From Pseudocolwellia sp. AS88 (GTDB lineage: Bacteria > Pseudomonadota > Gammaproteobacteria > Enterobacterales > Alteromonadaceae): DNA of 64,000 nt. The position numbers were made by a program, and so were the translations under genes. The stretch lies in NCBI RefSeq assembly GCF_030551755.1, contig NZ_JAUPEC010000007.1:1-64000 (forward strand). Direction: 5' to 3'. A model generated the notes under the pieces. The model saw nothing but the letters and a program-made list of their open reading frames with translations, was not told where the DNA came from and did not search any database. Positions within the stretch are counted from its first letter, which is position 1. Each line of letters starts with the position of its first letter. Positions 18,317 through 27,804 of this stretch are shown here, piece after piece.

Positions 18317-18597
18317 TTAACCTCAACTCGGGTTAATGAATTTAATAACTCATTGATTTATTAAAGTATATTTTAGCTTTATCAAGATTAAGAACATAAA
18401 AGGCCTTAATTCTCTCTCAATGATGAAATTTATGTGATTATCAAGGCATTTTTATAAACCAATAGCTGGCTATTGGGCGTAAAAATACGGTTTTTTTATT
18501 CCTGATAAAAACCAAGTACCTGCATCCATACAGGCAACGTAGATAGGCGCTTAAATAGCATTATTGAGTAAAATAGCTTAACCCGAACTGAGGTTAA
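18317..18597 (+). repeat. 281-bp structured MITE-like element, copy 1
   Basis: Terminal inverted repeats 18317-18336 and 18578-18597 match at 18 of 20 positions and are each nearly palindromic. The interior is non-coding and carries three hairpins: CCAATAGC/GCTATTGG with a 2-base loop (18459-18476), GGTTTTT/AAAAACC (18489-18513) and CCTG...CAGG (18519-18534). A second copy of equal length lies in opposite orientation at 49323-49603. The right end touches the stop codon of rlmM, between the convergent genes xni and rlmM. No transposase is encoded, so mobilisation in trans is assumed. Confidence 0.8.
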
Positions 18598-19683
18598 TTA
18601 GTCAATTACAGGTAACGGAGATAACAGCCTTGCATGCACTGTAATTTCTTCACGATCGTAATATAAATGTTTAGCAAACAACTCATATTTAACATTGTAA
18701 TGGCTAAACATATCTTTCATGGTTTGCAGATCTTCATTAACTTGTTGGTAACGACCTTTCATTGGAAGCTTTAAATTAAACATAGCTTCTTTACAGTAAC
18801 CCTTCAATAACCACTCAGCCATAAGTTTAGCTACACGTTGTGGTTTTTCTATCATGTCGCACACTAACCAATAATTATTCTGCTTCATTGGCGTGTATTT
18901 AAAACCATCCATCATTTTATGTTTAACTTGGCCTGTTTCCATTAAAGATTCAGCCATTGGACCATTATCAATAGCGGTAACCATCATGCCACGTCTAACT
19001 AATTGATATGTCCAACCACCAGGAGCAGAACCTAAATCAACAGCTTTTAACCCTGATGTTAAACGTTCATTCCATTCATCTCTTGGAATGAAGTATAAAA
19101 ACGCTTCATCAAGTTTAAGTGTAGAGCGACTCGGCGCAGCATTTGGAAATTTTAAACGCGGAATACCCATAACATGTGCTGAGCTATTATGCGCATACGA
19201 ATAGCCTAAAATAACTTCGTTACCACTTAAAAATAAAGCATGTAAAATAGCGCCATCGTTATCGCCTTTTTCAGTTAAAGCACCTGACTTTCTTAATGCT
19301 TGTCTAAGCGGTACAGCAAGTTTACGACAAAATTTAGACAACTCTTTACCGTCATTAGTATCTGTCATTTCCATACGTAAATCAGCATATTGCCAATCTG
19401 CACCTAGTGCTTCAGTAATCGCTTCAACACGGTTGTAATCAGGTAAATCAAGTTTTTCTACGACACTTAAAAACCATTGGCGAGCAAAGATTAATCGTCG
19501 CAGTGGCATTTCACTTAAAAGCTTATCGCCCTCTTCTGCCACATTTAAGTGAAAGTAAACGAGCCCCTGATTTTTTTTCAATTCTAAGTAGCCGTAAACT
19601 TCATTCCACGCTGCTTTTTCTTGAATTTCTGCACCACACTCTTTTTCAAAGCCTGGGCGACAATATAATATAATAGAGGCCAT
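18598..19683 (-). CDS. rlmM: 23S rRNA 2'-O-ribose C2498 methyltransferase RlmM
   Basis: RlmM (YgdE) methylates the ribose of C2498 in 23S rRNA using S-adenosylmethionine. The 361-aa protein has an N-terminal THUMP-like domain (start MASIILYCRPGFEKECGAEI) and a C-terminal Rossmann methyltransferase with the SAM motif DLGSAPGGWTYQL near residues 217-229, followed by VTAIDNGPM and VCDMIEKP. Length matches the 366-aa E. coli protein. It is the last gene of the gcvA-hydrolase-ygdD-rlmM series on the minus strand. Its stop codon directly abuts MITE copy 1. Confidence 0.95.
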   Translation of the reverse strand: MASIILYCRPGFEKECGAEIQEKAAWNEVYGYLELKKNQGLVYFHLNVAEEGDKLLSEMPLRRLIFARQWFLSVVEKLDLPDYNRVEAITEALGADWQYADLRMEMTDTNDGKELSKFCRKLAVPLRQALRKSGALTEKGDNDGAILHALFLSGNEVILGYSYAHNSSAHVMGIPRLKFPNAAPSRSTLKLDEAFLYFIPRDEWNERLTSGLKAVDLGSAPGGWTYQLVRRGMMVTAIDNGPMAESLMETGQVKHKMMDGFKYTPMKQNNYWLVCDMIEKPQRVAKLMAEWLLKGYCKEAMFNLKLPMKGRYQQVNEDLQTMKDMFSHYNVKYELFAKHLYYDREEITVHARLLSPLPVID

Positions 19684-19749
19684 ATTTACTTTCTTATTTA
19701 CTTTTAATGAATTAGGAATTTACCTAAAAGGGATCATGAATATTGTATT

Positions 19750-20157
19750 TTAGTTGTTTGGTTCAAGTACTTTCTTGCTCACAAATATGAGACACAACCA
19801 AGCTAAAGCTAATAACATACCACCAACAGGTGCTAATTTTCCGATAACAGCCCCGATACTTGTAAGAGCAAAAAATGTTTTCACATATAAGCTACCACTA
19901 AAGCACAAAATACCTAAACTGAAACATACTGCCGAACTAAGCAACCATTTAGAGGCTGTTCTTGTGTACCAAACAATCGACACAAATAAAGCAAGCGTAT
20001 GAATAAACTGATAAAATTGCGCGTTTTCAATTCGCACTTTATCAACCACAGATAATGCTTGCCCAGCATGAGCAAACCAAGCGCCGAATAATACTGAAAA
20101 AGCACCACTTATACCAACAAAAAGCAATAATAAGCGTATTAAGTTAAGACTTCTCAT
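19750..20157 (-). CDS. ygdD: DUF423 family membrane protein (YgdD)
   Basis: Small inner-membrane protein of 135 aa with four hydrophobic segments (about 6-28, 45-64, 70-91, 98-127). The DUF423 signature is present in FGAWFAHAGQ and the C-terminal APVGGMLLALAWLCL. Function of the family is unknown. As in E. coli, it lies between gcvA and rlmM on the same strand. Its start overlaps the end of the preceding hydrolase gene by 14 bp, indicating cotranscription. Confidence 0.9.
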   Translation of the reverse strand: MRSLNLIRLLLLFVGISGAFSVLFGAWFAHAGQALSVVDKVRIENAQFYQFIHTLALFVSIVWYTRTASKWLLSSAVCFSLGILCFSGSLYVKTFFALTSIGAVIGKLAPVGGMLLALAWLCLIFVSKKVLEPNN

Positions 20158-20854
20158 GAATAAACCTAGTTAACTGTTCAGCAGCGGTTTTAAGGTGTTG
20201 AGCATGAGTATAGCCCGATTTCACTCTAGGCTTTAAATCATGATCACCGTCTTCAAAATAATAGACCTTACATAAAGGTGAAATATCATAGTTTTCTATT
20301 TCACTTTGGTCTCCTAAAGCATCTCTATCACCTTGAAGAATAAGTGTAGGTAAGAGAGTTTCTTGTAAAGGCTCTAAACGAAGCTTTTCAGGCTTTTTTT
20401 GAGGATGAAAAGGATAGCCAATACAAATTACGCCCATGATGCCTGCTGAAGCTTTTTCGTTTACTTGATAAACTAGCTCAGATGAAGAAAGTGTTGCAGC
20501 TACTCGCCCCCCCATAGATTTACCTCCAATAAAAATAGGTAAGTTATTTGGGTTATTATTAAGGTAATGTTTTACTACAGCTTCAAAACATTCAAGCAAC
20601 AATGGCATTCTGTTAGGCGGGTATTTTCTACCATCAACTAAACGCTTATCCATGTAAGGAAAGTTAAAACGCACTACGTTAATATTTTTCTCATTTAATG
20701 CAGCGGTAAAGTTTTCCATAAAGTGATGACTTTTATCAGCACCTGCACCATGAGCAAAAATAAATAAAGCATTCGGTTGTTCAACAAAACTTTCAATAAT
20801 TGATGGTTCAACTTTTATTGCTTCAATAACGTTAGTTTTAGTATTAATCGTCAT
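20144..20854 (-). CDS. Alpha/beta-hydrolase of the KANL3/Tex30-like family
   Basis: Cytoplasmic 236-aa protein with an alpha/beta-hydrolase fold. The oxyanion region FAHGAGADKSHHF (about residues 33-45) and the nucleophile elbow GGKSMGGR (S near 112) are clear. An acid and histidine follow in LILQGDRDALG and DGDHDLKPR near the C-terminus, completing a plausible Ser-Asp-His triad. The substrate is unknown. The gene overlaps the gcvA end by 11 bp and ygdD by 14 bp, so it is inserted in the conserved gcvA-ygdD-rlmM operon and presumably cotranscribed. Confidence 0.82.
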   Translation of the reverse strand: MTINTKTNVIEAIKVEPSIIESFVEQPNALFIFAHGAGADKSHHFMENFTAALNEKNINVVRFNFPYMDKRLVDGRKYPPNRMPLLLECFEAVVKHYLNNNPNNLPIFIGGKSMGGRVAATLSSSELVYQVNEKASAGIMGVICIGYPFHPQKKPEKLRLEPLQETLLPTLILQGDRDALGDQSEIENYDISPLCKVYYFEDGDHDLKPRVKSGYTHAQHLKTAAEQLTRFIHEKS

Positions 20855-21755
20855 ATAAGTCTTCTTCTTGCTCTAATGCTACAGTTTCTAACACCCATTC
20901 TCTAAAGGCAGCTATTTTACCTAAATCACGTTGATGTTCACGACAAACAATGTAATGGGAATTTTTACTCACCAACACTTCATGGAATGGACAAATCAAA
21001 CGCCCTGAATCAATATCTGGCTTAGCAAAAGCACTGTTTGCTAATGCCACACCTTGTCCATGAATAGCTGCCTGAACCACCATAGCGGAATGACTAAAGA
21101 TAGGTCCATGATTTACATTCACACCTTTAACTTTTACTTTTTTAAACCATAAGGTCCAATCTTTACGAGATGTATCATGTAATAAAGTGTGGTTAGCTAA
21201 ATCTTCAATTTTCTTCAGTGGTTTACCATGAGTGAATATAAGCGGTGAGCAAACCGGAATTAAATATTCTTGGTGAAGTTTTTCGGTATGTAAATCTCCC
21301 CAATCACCACGACCATAATAGATAGCTACATCGACATCTTCAGTTAATAAATTATCTGTTTGTTCTACAGCTTTTATTCTTACATCGATATCAGGATGTT
21401 CGAGACTAAAAGCATTTAATCGGGGAATTAACCATTGAATAGCAAAACTTGGCTGCAAACTAACGGTAATTGCCCCTTTATCACCTCGAGCAAATAGTTT
21501 CTCAGTTGCTTCCTGAATATTATTAAAAACATCTTTAATATCTAAATAGTAAGACTGTCCCTCTTCCGTTAAAAGAAGCGCTCTATTTTTCCGCATGAAC
21601 AACTTAAGACCAATAAATTCTTCTAATGCTTTTATTTGATGACTAACCGCTGCCTGCGTAACAAAAAGCTCTTCTGCTGCACGGGTAAAACTTAGGTGTC
21701 TCGCTGACGCTTCAAACACCCTTAAAGCGTTCAGAGGCGGTAGTTTACTTGCCAT
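20844..21755 (-). CDS. gcvA: LysR-type regulator GcvA of the glycine cleavage system
   Basis: A 303-aa LysR regulator. The N-terminal winged helix (residues 5-65, start LPPLNALRVFEASARHLSFT, then AAEELFVTQAAVSHQIKALE) is highly typical of GcvA. The C-terminal effector domain covers residues 90-295. In E. coli, GcvA activates gcvTHP with glycine and represses it with GcvR; gcvR is also in this window at 43404. The neighbours ygdD and rlmM confirm the assignment by synteny. A LysR-type box and promoter are visible upstream, consistent with autoregulation. Confidence 0.9.
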   Translation of the reverse strand: MASKLPPLNALRVFEASARHLSFTRAAEELFVTQAAVSHQIKALEEFIGLKLFMRKNRALLLTEEGQSYYLDIKDVFNNIQEATEKLFARGDKGAITVSLQPSFAIQWLIPRLNAFSLEHPDIDVRIKAVEQTDNLLTEDVDVAIYYGRGDWGDLHTEKLHQEYLIPVCSPLIFTHGKPLKKIEDLANHTLLHDTSRKDWTLWFKKVKVKGVNVNHGPIFSHSAMVVQAAIHGQGVALANSAFAKPDIDSGRLICPFHEVLVSKNSHYIVCREHQRDLGKIAAFREWVLETVALEQEEDLYDD

Positions 21756-21805
21756 TATTTTATTTCACTTAAATTGATAATCGTTAAGTAGACAAACTTA
21801 TTTTT

Positions 21806-21833
21806 AATATAGTCATATTAGCTAAACAAGCAA
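21806..21833 (-). promoter_or_regulatory. Predicted gcvA promoter
   Basis: Read on the minus strand, TTGCTT (21828-21833) and TATATT (21806-21811) are separated by 16 bases and lie about 50-80 bp before the gcvA start. Both hexamers are close to sigma-70 consensus. Confidence 0.5.
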
Positions 21834-21841
21834 CAAGTATC

Positions 21842-21858
21842 CATTAGTTTTTCTAATG
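21842..21858. promoter_or_regulatory. Candidate GcvA (LysR-type) operator
   Basis: CATTAG-N5-CTAATG is a perfect inverted repeat with the T-N11-A spacing of LysR boxes. It contains CTAAT, the pentamer reported in E. coli GcvA sites. It lies just upstream of the predicted -35 of gcvA, where an autoregulatory site would be expected, and could also serve the divergent small gene. Confidence 0.5.
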
Positions 21859-22059
21859 ATTAACATTAATAATAGTCGTTTTTAATGTTGCCAACATTAC
21901 CTTATTATACACAGCATAGATGAAGGACTTCATCTCAACCCCATAATTGGATGGGCTATAGAAAAAATTGTAAAGTACACATTACAATTAATATTGAGAA
22001 AATAGGTCCTAAAAAATCTATACGTAAATTAATGTATTATTTTTTAAAAAGGGTCCAAA

Positions 22060-22329
22060 ATGAAAAACGTAAAAATGTTAATAACGACAATAGCACTAAC
22101 TTTAGCTGCATCAGCTTCAGTACAAGCTATCGAGTTAGTACAAGTAGAAGATTTAAATAACAATGCTTTAGCAATCAATGTAAACACTGAGTTAGCACAA
22201 TCATTAAAGAATATGAGCGCACTAACAATAAATGTTGAAAAATCTGCTCAAGAGATTCTTGTTATTCAAAGTGATGAACAGTTTAATTCAATCGACTTAG
22301 ACTCTACATTAGTAGCTGTAGCTGAGTAA
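22060..22329 (+). CDS. Small secreted protein of unknown function
   Basis: An 89-aa protein with a clear Sec signal peptide (MKNVKMLITTIALTLAASAS, cleavage after VQA near residue 23). The mature part of about 66 residues is acidic and has no cysteine or known domain. It is preceded by AAAGGGTCCAAA as ribosome binding site. The leader contains two consecutive hairpins, AGATGAAG/CTTCATCT (21918-21935) and CCCAT/ATGGG (21940-21955). The gene is divergent from gcvA, the place where the regulatory RNA gcvB lies in enteric bacteria. It shares a bidirectional terminator with greA. Confidence 0.75.
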   Translation: MKNVKMLITTIALTLAASASVQAIELVQVEDLNNNALAINVNTELAQSLKNMSALTINVEKSAQEILVIQSDEQFNSIDLDSTLVAVAE

Positions 22330-22416
22330 TATATATCTTCTATTGGCTTCTCTAGGGCTAATTTTTGATAGCATACGCTAAGTGTTATTGGTGTAAAAAT
22401 AGTAAATCCCAACCAT

Positions 22417-22444
22417 AAAAAAAGGTGCTTAAAGCACCTTTTTT
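22417..22444. terminator. Bidirectional terminator between the small secreted gene and greA
   Basis: GGTGCT (22424-22429) pairs with AGCACC (22433-22438), flanked by seven A and six T residues. It serves two convergent genes. Confidence 0.85.
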
Positions 22445-22470
22445 AGTATCTAAAATTGCTATTAACAATA

Positions 22471-22947
22471 TTAAATATGATCAACAGCAATAATTTCATA
22501 CTCAACAACGCCACCAGGGGTTGTTATTTCAATCTCAGTATCCACTTCTTTACCAATTAAGCCACGAGCTATTGGAGAGTTTAACGAGATACGACCCGTT
22601 TTAAAATCTGCTTCGTCATCACCAACAATTTGATATTTAACTTCTACTTCAGTCTCAATATTTAATAAAGTAACCGTTACGCCAAAAATCACTTTACCGT
22701 GATTAGGGATTTTTGTTACATCAATAATTTGAGCATTACAAAGACGCCCTTCAATATCTTGAATACGACCTTCACAAAAACCTTGTTCTTCTTTTGCTGC
22801 ATGGTACTCAGCATTTTCTTTTAAGTCACCATGTTCGCGCGCGTCAGCAATGTCTTTAACAATACGTGGACGTTTTTCTGTTTTTAAAATTCTAAGCTCT
22901 TCTTTTAACTGTTCAGCACCAAGAAGTGTCATTGGATATTTGGTCAT
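22471..22947 (-). CDS. greA: Transcription elongation factor GreA
   Basis: GreA rescues backtracked RNA polymerase by stimulating transcript cleavage. The protein is 158 aa, identical in length to E. coli GreA, and starts [18 protein letters not shown]. The N-terminal coiled coil carries the functional tip acids in [20 protein letters not shown] (D41 and E44 region). The C-terminal FKBP-like domain ends in [14 protein letters not shown]. It follows carB on the minus strand as in many gammaproteobacteria, but a terminator separates them. Confidence 0.96.
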   Translation of the reverse strand: MTKYPMTLLGAEQLKEELRILKTEKRPRIVKDIADAREHGDLKENAEYHAAKEEQGFCEGRIQDIEGRLCNAQIIDVTKIPNHGKVIFGVTVTLLNIETEVEVKYQIVGDDEADFKTGRISLNSPIARGLIGKEVDTEIEITTPGGVVEYEIIAVDHI

Positions 22948-22978
22948 TTTATTTCTTCTTAATCTTTAATAACAAATA

Positions 22979-23012
22979 AAAAAGTGGTCTTTCGTTAGAA
23001 ACACCACTTTTA
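22979..23012 (-). terminator. Terminator of the carAB operon
   Basis: GTGGT and TTTC (22984-22988, 22990-22993) pair with GAAA and ACCAC (22998-23001, 23003-23007) around loop GTTA with one mismatch, flanked by A and T runs. It lies about 130 bp beyond the carB stop and upstream of greA. Confidence 0.6.
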
Positions 23013-23140
23013 AAAATAAATTTTACTCTACGGGAAATTATAATCCCAACGGCTTTATAAAAAAAGATATGTAGAGTAGTGATTTAACATAGTAAATCAC
23101 TACTCATAATAAAGCTAGTTAGATATTACCTTAGTAATAA

Positions 23141-26100
23141 CTACTTACAACGTAGATGTAATTCTTGAATAGAGTTAACCGTATTTCTATCGTCTGCGGC
23201 ATGAGCTTGGCAAGCTGCAAAGGCTGCATTCAATGTTGTTGTATAGGCAACTTTATAGCGTAATGCGCCACCACGTAACACTTTAGAATCTTCAATCGCT
23301 TTACGACCTTCAGTGGTGTTTATGATGTAGCTATACTCGCTATTTTTAATTCTATCAAGAATATGTGGACGCCCTTCTTGTACTTTATTTACACGACGAA
23401 CAGGAACACCAGCTTCGCGTAAAATAATTTCAGTACCGTGAGTAGCATCAAGCTCATAGCCTAATTCAACCATTTTCTTAGCTAAATCAACTACACGACC
23501 TTTATCACTGTTACGAACAGAGATTAAGGCGCGACCATCTTTAGGAACCGATACTCCAGCACCTAAGTTAGCTTTTGCAAAGGCTTCTTCAAACGTATCA
23601 CCAACACCCATAACCTCACCTGTAGAACGCATTTCTGGTCCAACTAATGGGTCACTTCCGTGGAATTTGTTAAATGGAATAACAACTTCTTTAACAGAGA
23701 AGTACGGTGGAATAACTTCTTCCGTAATACCTAATTCTTTTAAGGTTTTACCTGCCATGACTTGTGCGCCAATTTTAGCTAAAGGTACACCTGTTGCTTT
23801 TGATACAAATGGAACCGTACGAGCAGCACGAGGGTTTACTTCAATAAGGTAAACTTCGCCATCTTTAACAGCCATTTGAGTATTCATTAAGCCAATAACA
23901 CCTAACTCAAAAGCTAAATCTGTTACTTGCTTACGCATTACGTCTTGCACTTCTTGGCTTAAGCTATAAACAGGTAATGAACATGCTGAATCACCTGAGT
24001 GAACACCCGCTTGTTCAATGTGTTGCATAATACCGCCAATAACAACATCCGTACCGTCACAAATTACATCAATATCTACTTCAATCGCATCATCTAAGAA
24101 GTGATCAAGTAATACTGGAGAATCGTTAGAAACACTCACGGCTTCTGTCATGTAACGACGTAAATCATCTAGGTCATAAACAATTTCCATTGCACGACCA
24201 CCTAATACGTATGAAGGACGAACAACCAGTGGGAAACCAATCGCTTCAGCTTTAGCCATCGCTTCATCAAGTGATGTTACTGTTGCGTTTTCAGGTTGTA
24301 GCAAACCTAAACGGTCAACAGCTTGTTGGAAGCGCTCTCTGTCTTCTGCGCGGTCAATCGCATCTGGAGATGTTCCAATAATTGGTACGCCAGCAGCTTC
24401 TAATGCACGAGCTAGTTTAAGAGGCGTTTGACCACCGTATTGAACAATAACGCCTTTTGGCTTTTCAATACGTACAATTTCAAGCACGTCTTCGAAGGTA
24501 ATTGATTCAAAGTATAAACGATCAGACGTATCGTAATCTGTAGAAACCGTTTCAGGGTTACAGTTAACCATGATTGTTTCGTAGCCGTCTTCACGTAAAG
24601 CCAATGCTGCGTGAACACAACAGTAATCAAATTCAATACCTTGTCCGATTCTGTTCGGTCCGCCACCTAAGATCATGATTTTGTCATTATCTGTTGGGTT
24701 AGCTTCACATTCTTCATCATAAGTTGAATACATGTAAGCAGTATCTGAACTAAATTCAGCAGCACAAGTATCTACACGTTTGTATACAGGGAATATATTA
24801 GCTGCATGACGCTTTTTACGAATTTCAGATTCGTTAACACCAATAACATCAGCAAGACGAGAATCAGCAAAACCTTTACGTTTAAGTTTACGTAAGCGCT
24901 CAGGTGTTAATGACTTCATGCCACCTTCTGCAACACTCTTCTCTTCGAGAATTAAATCTTCAATTTGTACTAAGAACCAGCGGTCAATCTTAGTTGCATT
25001 GAAAACATCTTCGATAGTTAAACCTAAACGGAATGCATCAGCAACATACCAAATACGATCTGCACCAGCTTCTTGCAGCTCATGCATTATTTTCGTTTTA
25101 GCACCTTGTTTAGTCACATCAACAATTGGATCAAAACCATTTACGCCTACTTCTAGTCCACGTAATGCTTTTTGCAATGATTCTTGCTGGTTACGACCAA
25201 TCGCCATAACTTCACCAACAGATTTCATTTGTGTTGTTAATCTGTCTTCAGAGCCCGCAAATTTTTCAAAGTTAAAACGTGGGATCTTAGTAACAACATA
25301 ATCGATTGTTGGTTCGAATGATGCTGGAGTTGCACCACCCGTAATATCGTTTTGTAATTCATCAAGGGTATAACCTACAGCGAGCTTGGCTGCAATTTTA
25401 GCAATTGGGAAACCTGTAGCTTTAGAGGCTAATGCTGATGAACGAGAAACACGTGGGTTCATTTCAATGATAACCATACGACCAGTATTTGGACATATAC
25501 CAAACTGAACGTTTGAACCACCTGTTTCAACACCAATTTCACGCAGTACCGCAACAGAAGCGTTACGCATGATTTGGTATTCTTTATCTGTTAATGTTTG
25601 AGCTGGTGCAACGGTGATTGAGTCACCCGTATGGATACCCATAGGGTCAAAGTTTTCAATTGAACAAATAATAATACAGTTATCATTTTTGTCACGAACC
25701 ACTTCCATCTCATACTCTTTCCAACCAATTAATGATTCATCAATCAATAATTCAGAGGTTGGAGAAAGATCTAAGCCACGGGTACATATTTCATCAAATT
25801 CTTCGATGTTGTATGCAATACCGCCACCTGTTCCACCCATAGTAAATGATGGACGGATGATACAAGGGAAACCTAAGTTTTTGCTTGCAGCATGCGCTTC
25901 ATCAATTGTGTGAACAATTTCAGCACGAGGACAATCAAGACCAATATTTTTCATGGCTTGGTCAAAACGTTCGCGGTTTTCAGCTTTGTCGATTGCATCA
26001 GCCGTTGCGCCAATCATTTCAACATTAAATTCAGCTAATACACCTTTAGCTTCTAATTCTAATGCACAGTTAAGCGCAGTTTGACCGCCCATTGTTGGTA

Positions 26101-26359
26101 ATACAGCACAAGGACGTTCTTTTTCAATAATTTTACGAACAACTTCCCAATGAATCGGCTCGATGTAAGTAGCATCTGCCATTTCAGGATCAGTCATTAT
26201 GGTTGCTGGGTTAGAGTTAACTAAAATAACTCGGTAACCTTCTTCGCGTAACGCTTTACAAGCTTGTGCACCTGAATAATCAAATTCACATGCTTGACCA
26301 ATAACAATTGGTCCAGCGCCTAAGATCAAGATACTTTTTAAATCGGTACGTTTTGGCAT
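23141..26359 (-). CDS. carB: Carbamoyl-phosphate synthase large subunit
   Basis: Synthesises carbamoyl phosphate from bicarbonate, ammonia and two ATP, for arginine and pyrimidine biosynthesis. The 1072-aa length equals the E. coli subunit. It contains the two homologous halves, each with a preATP-grasp and ATP-grasp domain: [19 protein letters not shown] at the start and its repeat [19 protein letters not shown] near residue 557, each followed by typical GGTGGG / GGRAME ATP loops. The C-terminal MGS-like allosteric domain (about 930-1072) with [12 protein letters not shown] would bind ornithine and UMP. It follows carA by 25 bp in one operon. Confidence 0.98.
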   Translation of the reverse strand: MPKRTDLKSILILGAGPIVIGQACEFDYSGAQACKALREEGYRVILVNSNPATIMTDPEMADATYIEPIHWEVVRKIIEKERPCAVLPTMGGQTALNCALELEAKGVLAEFNVEMIGATADAIDKAENRERFDQAMKNIGLDCPRAEIVHTIDEAHAASKNLGFPCIIRPSFTMGGTGGGIAYNIEEFDEICTRGLDLSPTSELLIDESLIGWKEYEMEVVRDKNDNCIIICSIENFDPMGIHTGDSITVAPAQTLTDKEYQIMRNASVAVLREIGVETGGSNVQFGICPNTGRMVIIEMNPRVSRSSALASKATGFPIAKIAAKLAVGYTLDELQNDITGGATPASFEPTIDYVVTKIPRFNFEKFAGSEDRLTTQMKSVGEVMAIGRNQQESLQKALRGLEVGVNGFDPIVDVTKQGAKTKIMHELQEAGADRIWYVADAFRLGLTIEDVFNATKIDRWFLVQIEDLILEEKSVAEGGMKSLTPERLRKLKRKGFADSRLADVIGVNESEIRKKRHAANIFPVYKRVDTCAAEFSSDTAYMYSTYDEECEANPTDNDKIMILGGGPNRIGQGIEFDYCCVHAALALREDGYETIMVNCNPETVSTDYDTSDRLYFESITFEDVLEIVRIEKPKGVIVQYGGQTPLKLARALEAAGVPIIGTSPDAIDRAEDRERFQQAVDRLGLLQPENATVTSLDEAMAKAEAIGFPLVVRPSYVLGGRAMEIVYDLDDLRRYMTEAVSVSNDSPVLLDHFLDDAIEVDIDVICDGTDVVIGGIMQHIEQAGVHSGDSACSLPVYSLSQEVQDVMRKQVTDLAFELGVIGLMNTQMAVKDGEVYLIEVNPRAARTVPFVSKATGVPLAKIGAQVMAGKTLKELGITEEVIPPYFSVKEVVIPFNKFHGSDPLVGPEMRSTGEVMGVGDTFEEAFAKANLGAGVSVPKDGRALISVRNSDKGRVVDLAKKMVELGYELDATHGTEIILREAGVPVRRVNKVQEGRPHILDRIKNSEYSYIINTTEGRKAIEDSKVLRGGALRYKVAYTTTLNAAFAACQAHAADDRNTVNSIQELHLRCK

Positions 26360-26384
26360 TCTCTTTTCTCTCTCTTGTCTTAGC

Positions 26385-27530
26385 TTAAGCTTTAGCAGCT
26401 TTGATTAAATCAATAAAGTGGTCAAATAAAGGTGCCGCATCATGCGGACCTGGGCTCGCTTCAGGATGGCCTTGGAAACTAAATGCAGGCTTATCAGTTA
26501 AATGAATACCTTGAATAGTGCCATCAAATAACGACTTATGCGTTACTTTTATGTTTGCCGGCATGTTTGATTCATCAATAGCAAAACCGTGGTTTTGTGA
26601 AGTTATCATCACAACATCGCGGCTAAAATCTTTTACTGGGTGGTTAGCACCGTGATGACCATGACTCATTTTAATAGTAGATGCACCGTTTGCTAAACCA
26701 AGTAATTGATGTCCTAAACAAATGCCAAAAACAGGTAGGTTAGTAGCTAAAATTTCTTTAATAGCTTCAATAGCATAAGTACATGGCTCTGGGTCACCTG
26801 GTCCATTAGATAAAAACACACCATCTGGATTCATGGCTAAAACTTCTGATGCAGGCGTTTGAGCAGGTACAACAGTTAATTTACAACCACGGTCAACTAA
26901 CATACGTAAAATATTACGTTTAGCACCAAAATCGTATGCAACAACATGATATGGTTTTTCAGCTGGGGTAACAAAGCCTTGACCTAAAACCCAACTACCT
27001 TCTGTCCATTCATATTGTTCTTTAGTAGAAACAACTTTAGCTAAATCCATACCTTTAAGACCTGGAAATGCTTTTGCTTGAGCAAGTGCACTGGCTTCGT
27101 CTAGTGCTTCGCCTTCAGCAAGGTCGCCAGCAATAATACAACCGTTTTGAGCGCCTTTTTCACGTAATATACGTGTAAGCTTACGTGTATCAATGTCAGC
27201 AATACCTAAAATATTATTGCGAGCTAAGTATTCACTTAGGTTTTCTTCATTTCTAAAATTACTTGCTAATAAAGGTAAATCTCTAATAACTAAACCTTTT
27301 GCTACAATATCACCCGACTCTTCGTCTTCTGAGTTAGTACCGGTATTACCAACATGTGGATAAGTAAGCGTAACAATTTGTTCTGCATATGATGGATCAG
27401 TAAGAATTTCTTGGTAACCAGTCATTGAAGTATTAAATACTACTTCTCCAACAGCCGCCCCATCTGCACCGATAGCGGTGCCTTTAAATACAGTGCCGTC
27501 TTCAAGCACTAAAATGGCAGATTTAGTCAA
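26385..27530 (-). CDS. carA: Carbamoyl-phosphate synthase small subunit
   Basis: Glutamine amidotransferase subunit that channels ammonia to CarB. I place the start at TTG 27530 ([15 protein letters not shown], 381 aa): GGAGG sits 5 bases upstream, and E. coli carA also uses a UUG start. The longer ATG-initiated frame would add an unlikely 14-residue hydrophobic leader. The N-terminal CPSase domain and the C-terminal class I amidotransferase with [10 protein letters not shown] (nucleophile Cys near residue 270) and the late [10 protein letters not shown] block are intact. The 274-bp upstream region holds an ARG-box match and a 28-bp inverted repeat. Confidence 0.97.
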   Translation of the reverse strand: MTKSAILVLEDGTVFKGTAIGADGAAVGEVVFNTSMTGYQEILTDPSYAEQIVTLTYPHVGNTGTNSEDEESGDIVAKGLVIRDLPLLASNFRNEENLSEYLARNNILGIADIDTRKLTRILREKGAQNGCIIAGDLAEGEALDEASALAQAKAFPGLKGMDLAKVVSTKEQYEWTEGSWVLGQGFVTPAEKPYHVVAYDFGAKRNILRMLVDRGCKLTVVPAQTPASEVLAMNPDGVFLSNGPGDPEPCTYAIEAIKEILATNLPVFGICLGHQLLGLANGASTIKMSHGHHGANHPVKDFSRDVVMITSQNHGFAIDESNMPANIKVTHKSLFDGTIQGIHLTDKPAFSFQGHPEASPGPHDAAPLFDHFIDLIKAAKA

Positions 27531-27602
27531 TTTAACCTCCGTAAAGAAGAAAACAAACTTAATAATAAACAACTAAATAAATTCTATTATTAAGTATAAA
27601 GG

Positions 27603-27630
27603 TAACATCTAGTATATTTACTAAATGTTA
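27603..27630. promoter_or_regulatory. Inverted repeat upstream of carA, possible operator
   Basis: TAACATCTAGTA (27603-27614) and TACTAAATGTTA (27619-27630) form a 12-bp inverted repeat with one mismatch and a 4-bp spacer, about 75-100 bp before the carA start. The factor is unknown; it does not match the ARG or PUR box. Confidence 0.4.
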
Positions 27631-27752
27631 GATATAAAAAATGCCAAAAAATCGCCCTATAAACTAAAAGACCTGAATTTTTGACAAAATCCACTTATTT
27701 TACGCTTGAATTGCATTTTCGTCTAGTTAAAAATGTAAAAAACAAGCTTTTA

Positions 27753-27770
27753 TTTGAATTTTTATTCAAA
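27753..27770. promoter_or_regulatory. ARG box (candidate ArgR operator) upstream of carA
   Basis: TTTGAATTTTTATTCAAA matches the 18-bp ARG-box consensus wnTGAATwwwwATTCAnw at every defined position. ARG boxes regulate carAB in E. coli. A weaker half-match lies at about 27703-27720. The usual paired box at 3-bp spacing was not seen, which lowers confidence. Confidence 0.6.
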
Positions 27771-27804
27771 ACCGCCAAAAGTAGCAGTTATCTTAAAAAA
27801 TACG

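Noticed and set aside
21951-22160. A 69-codon plus-strand frame overlapping the small secreted gene
   Set aside because: It overlaps in another frame the gene at 22060, which has a good ribosome binding site and signal peptide, and it lacks both.
23667-25913. Several plus-strand frames of 60-127 codons opposite carB
   Set aside because: They are antisense shadows of a highly conserved gene, without ribosome binding sites or recognisable domains.
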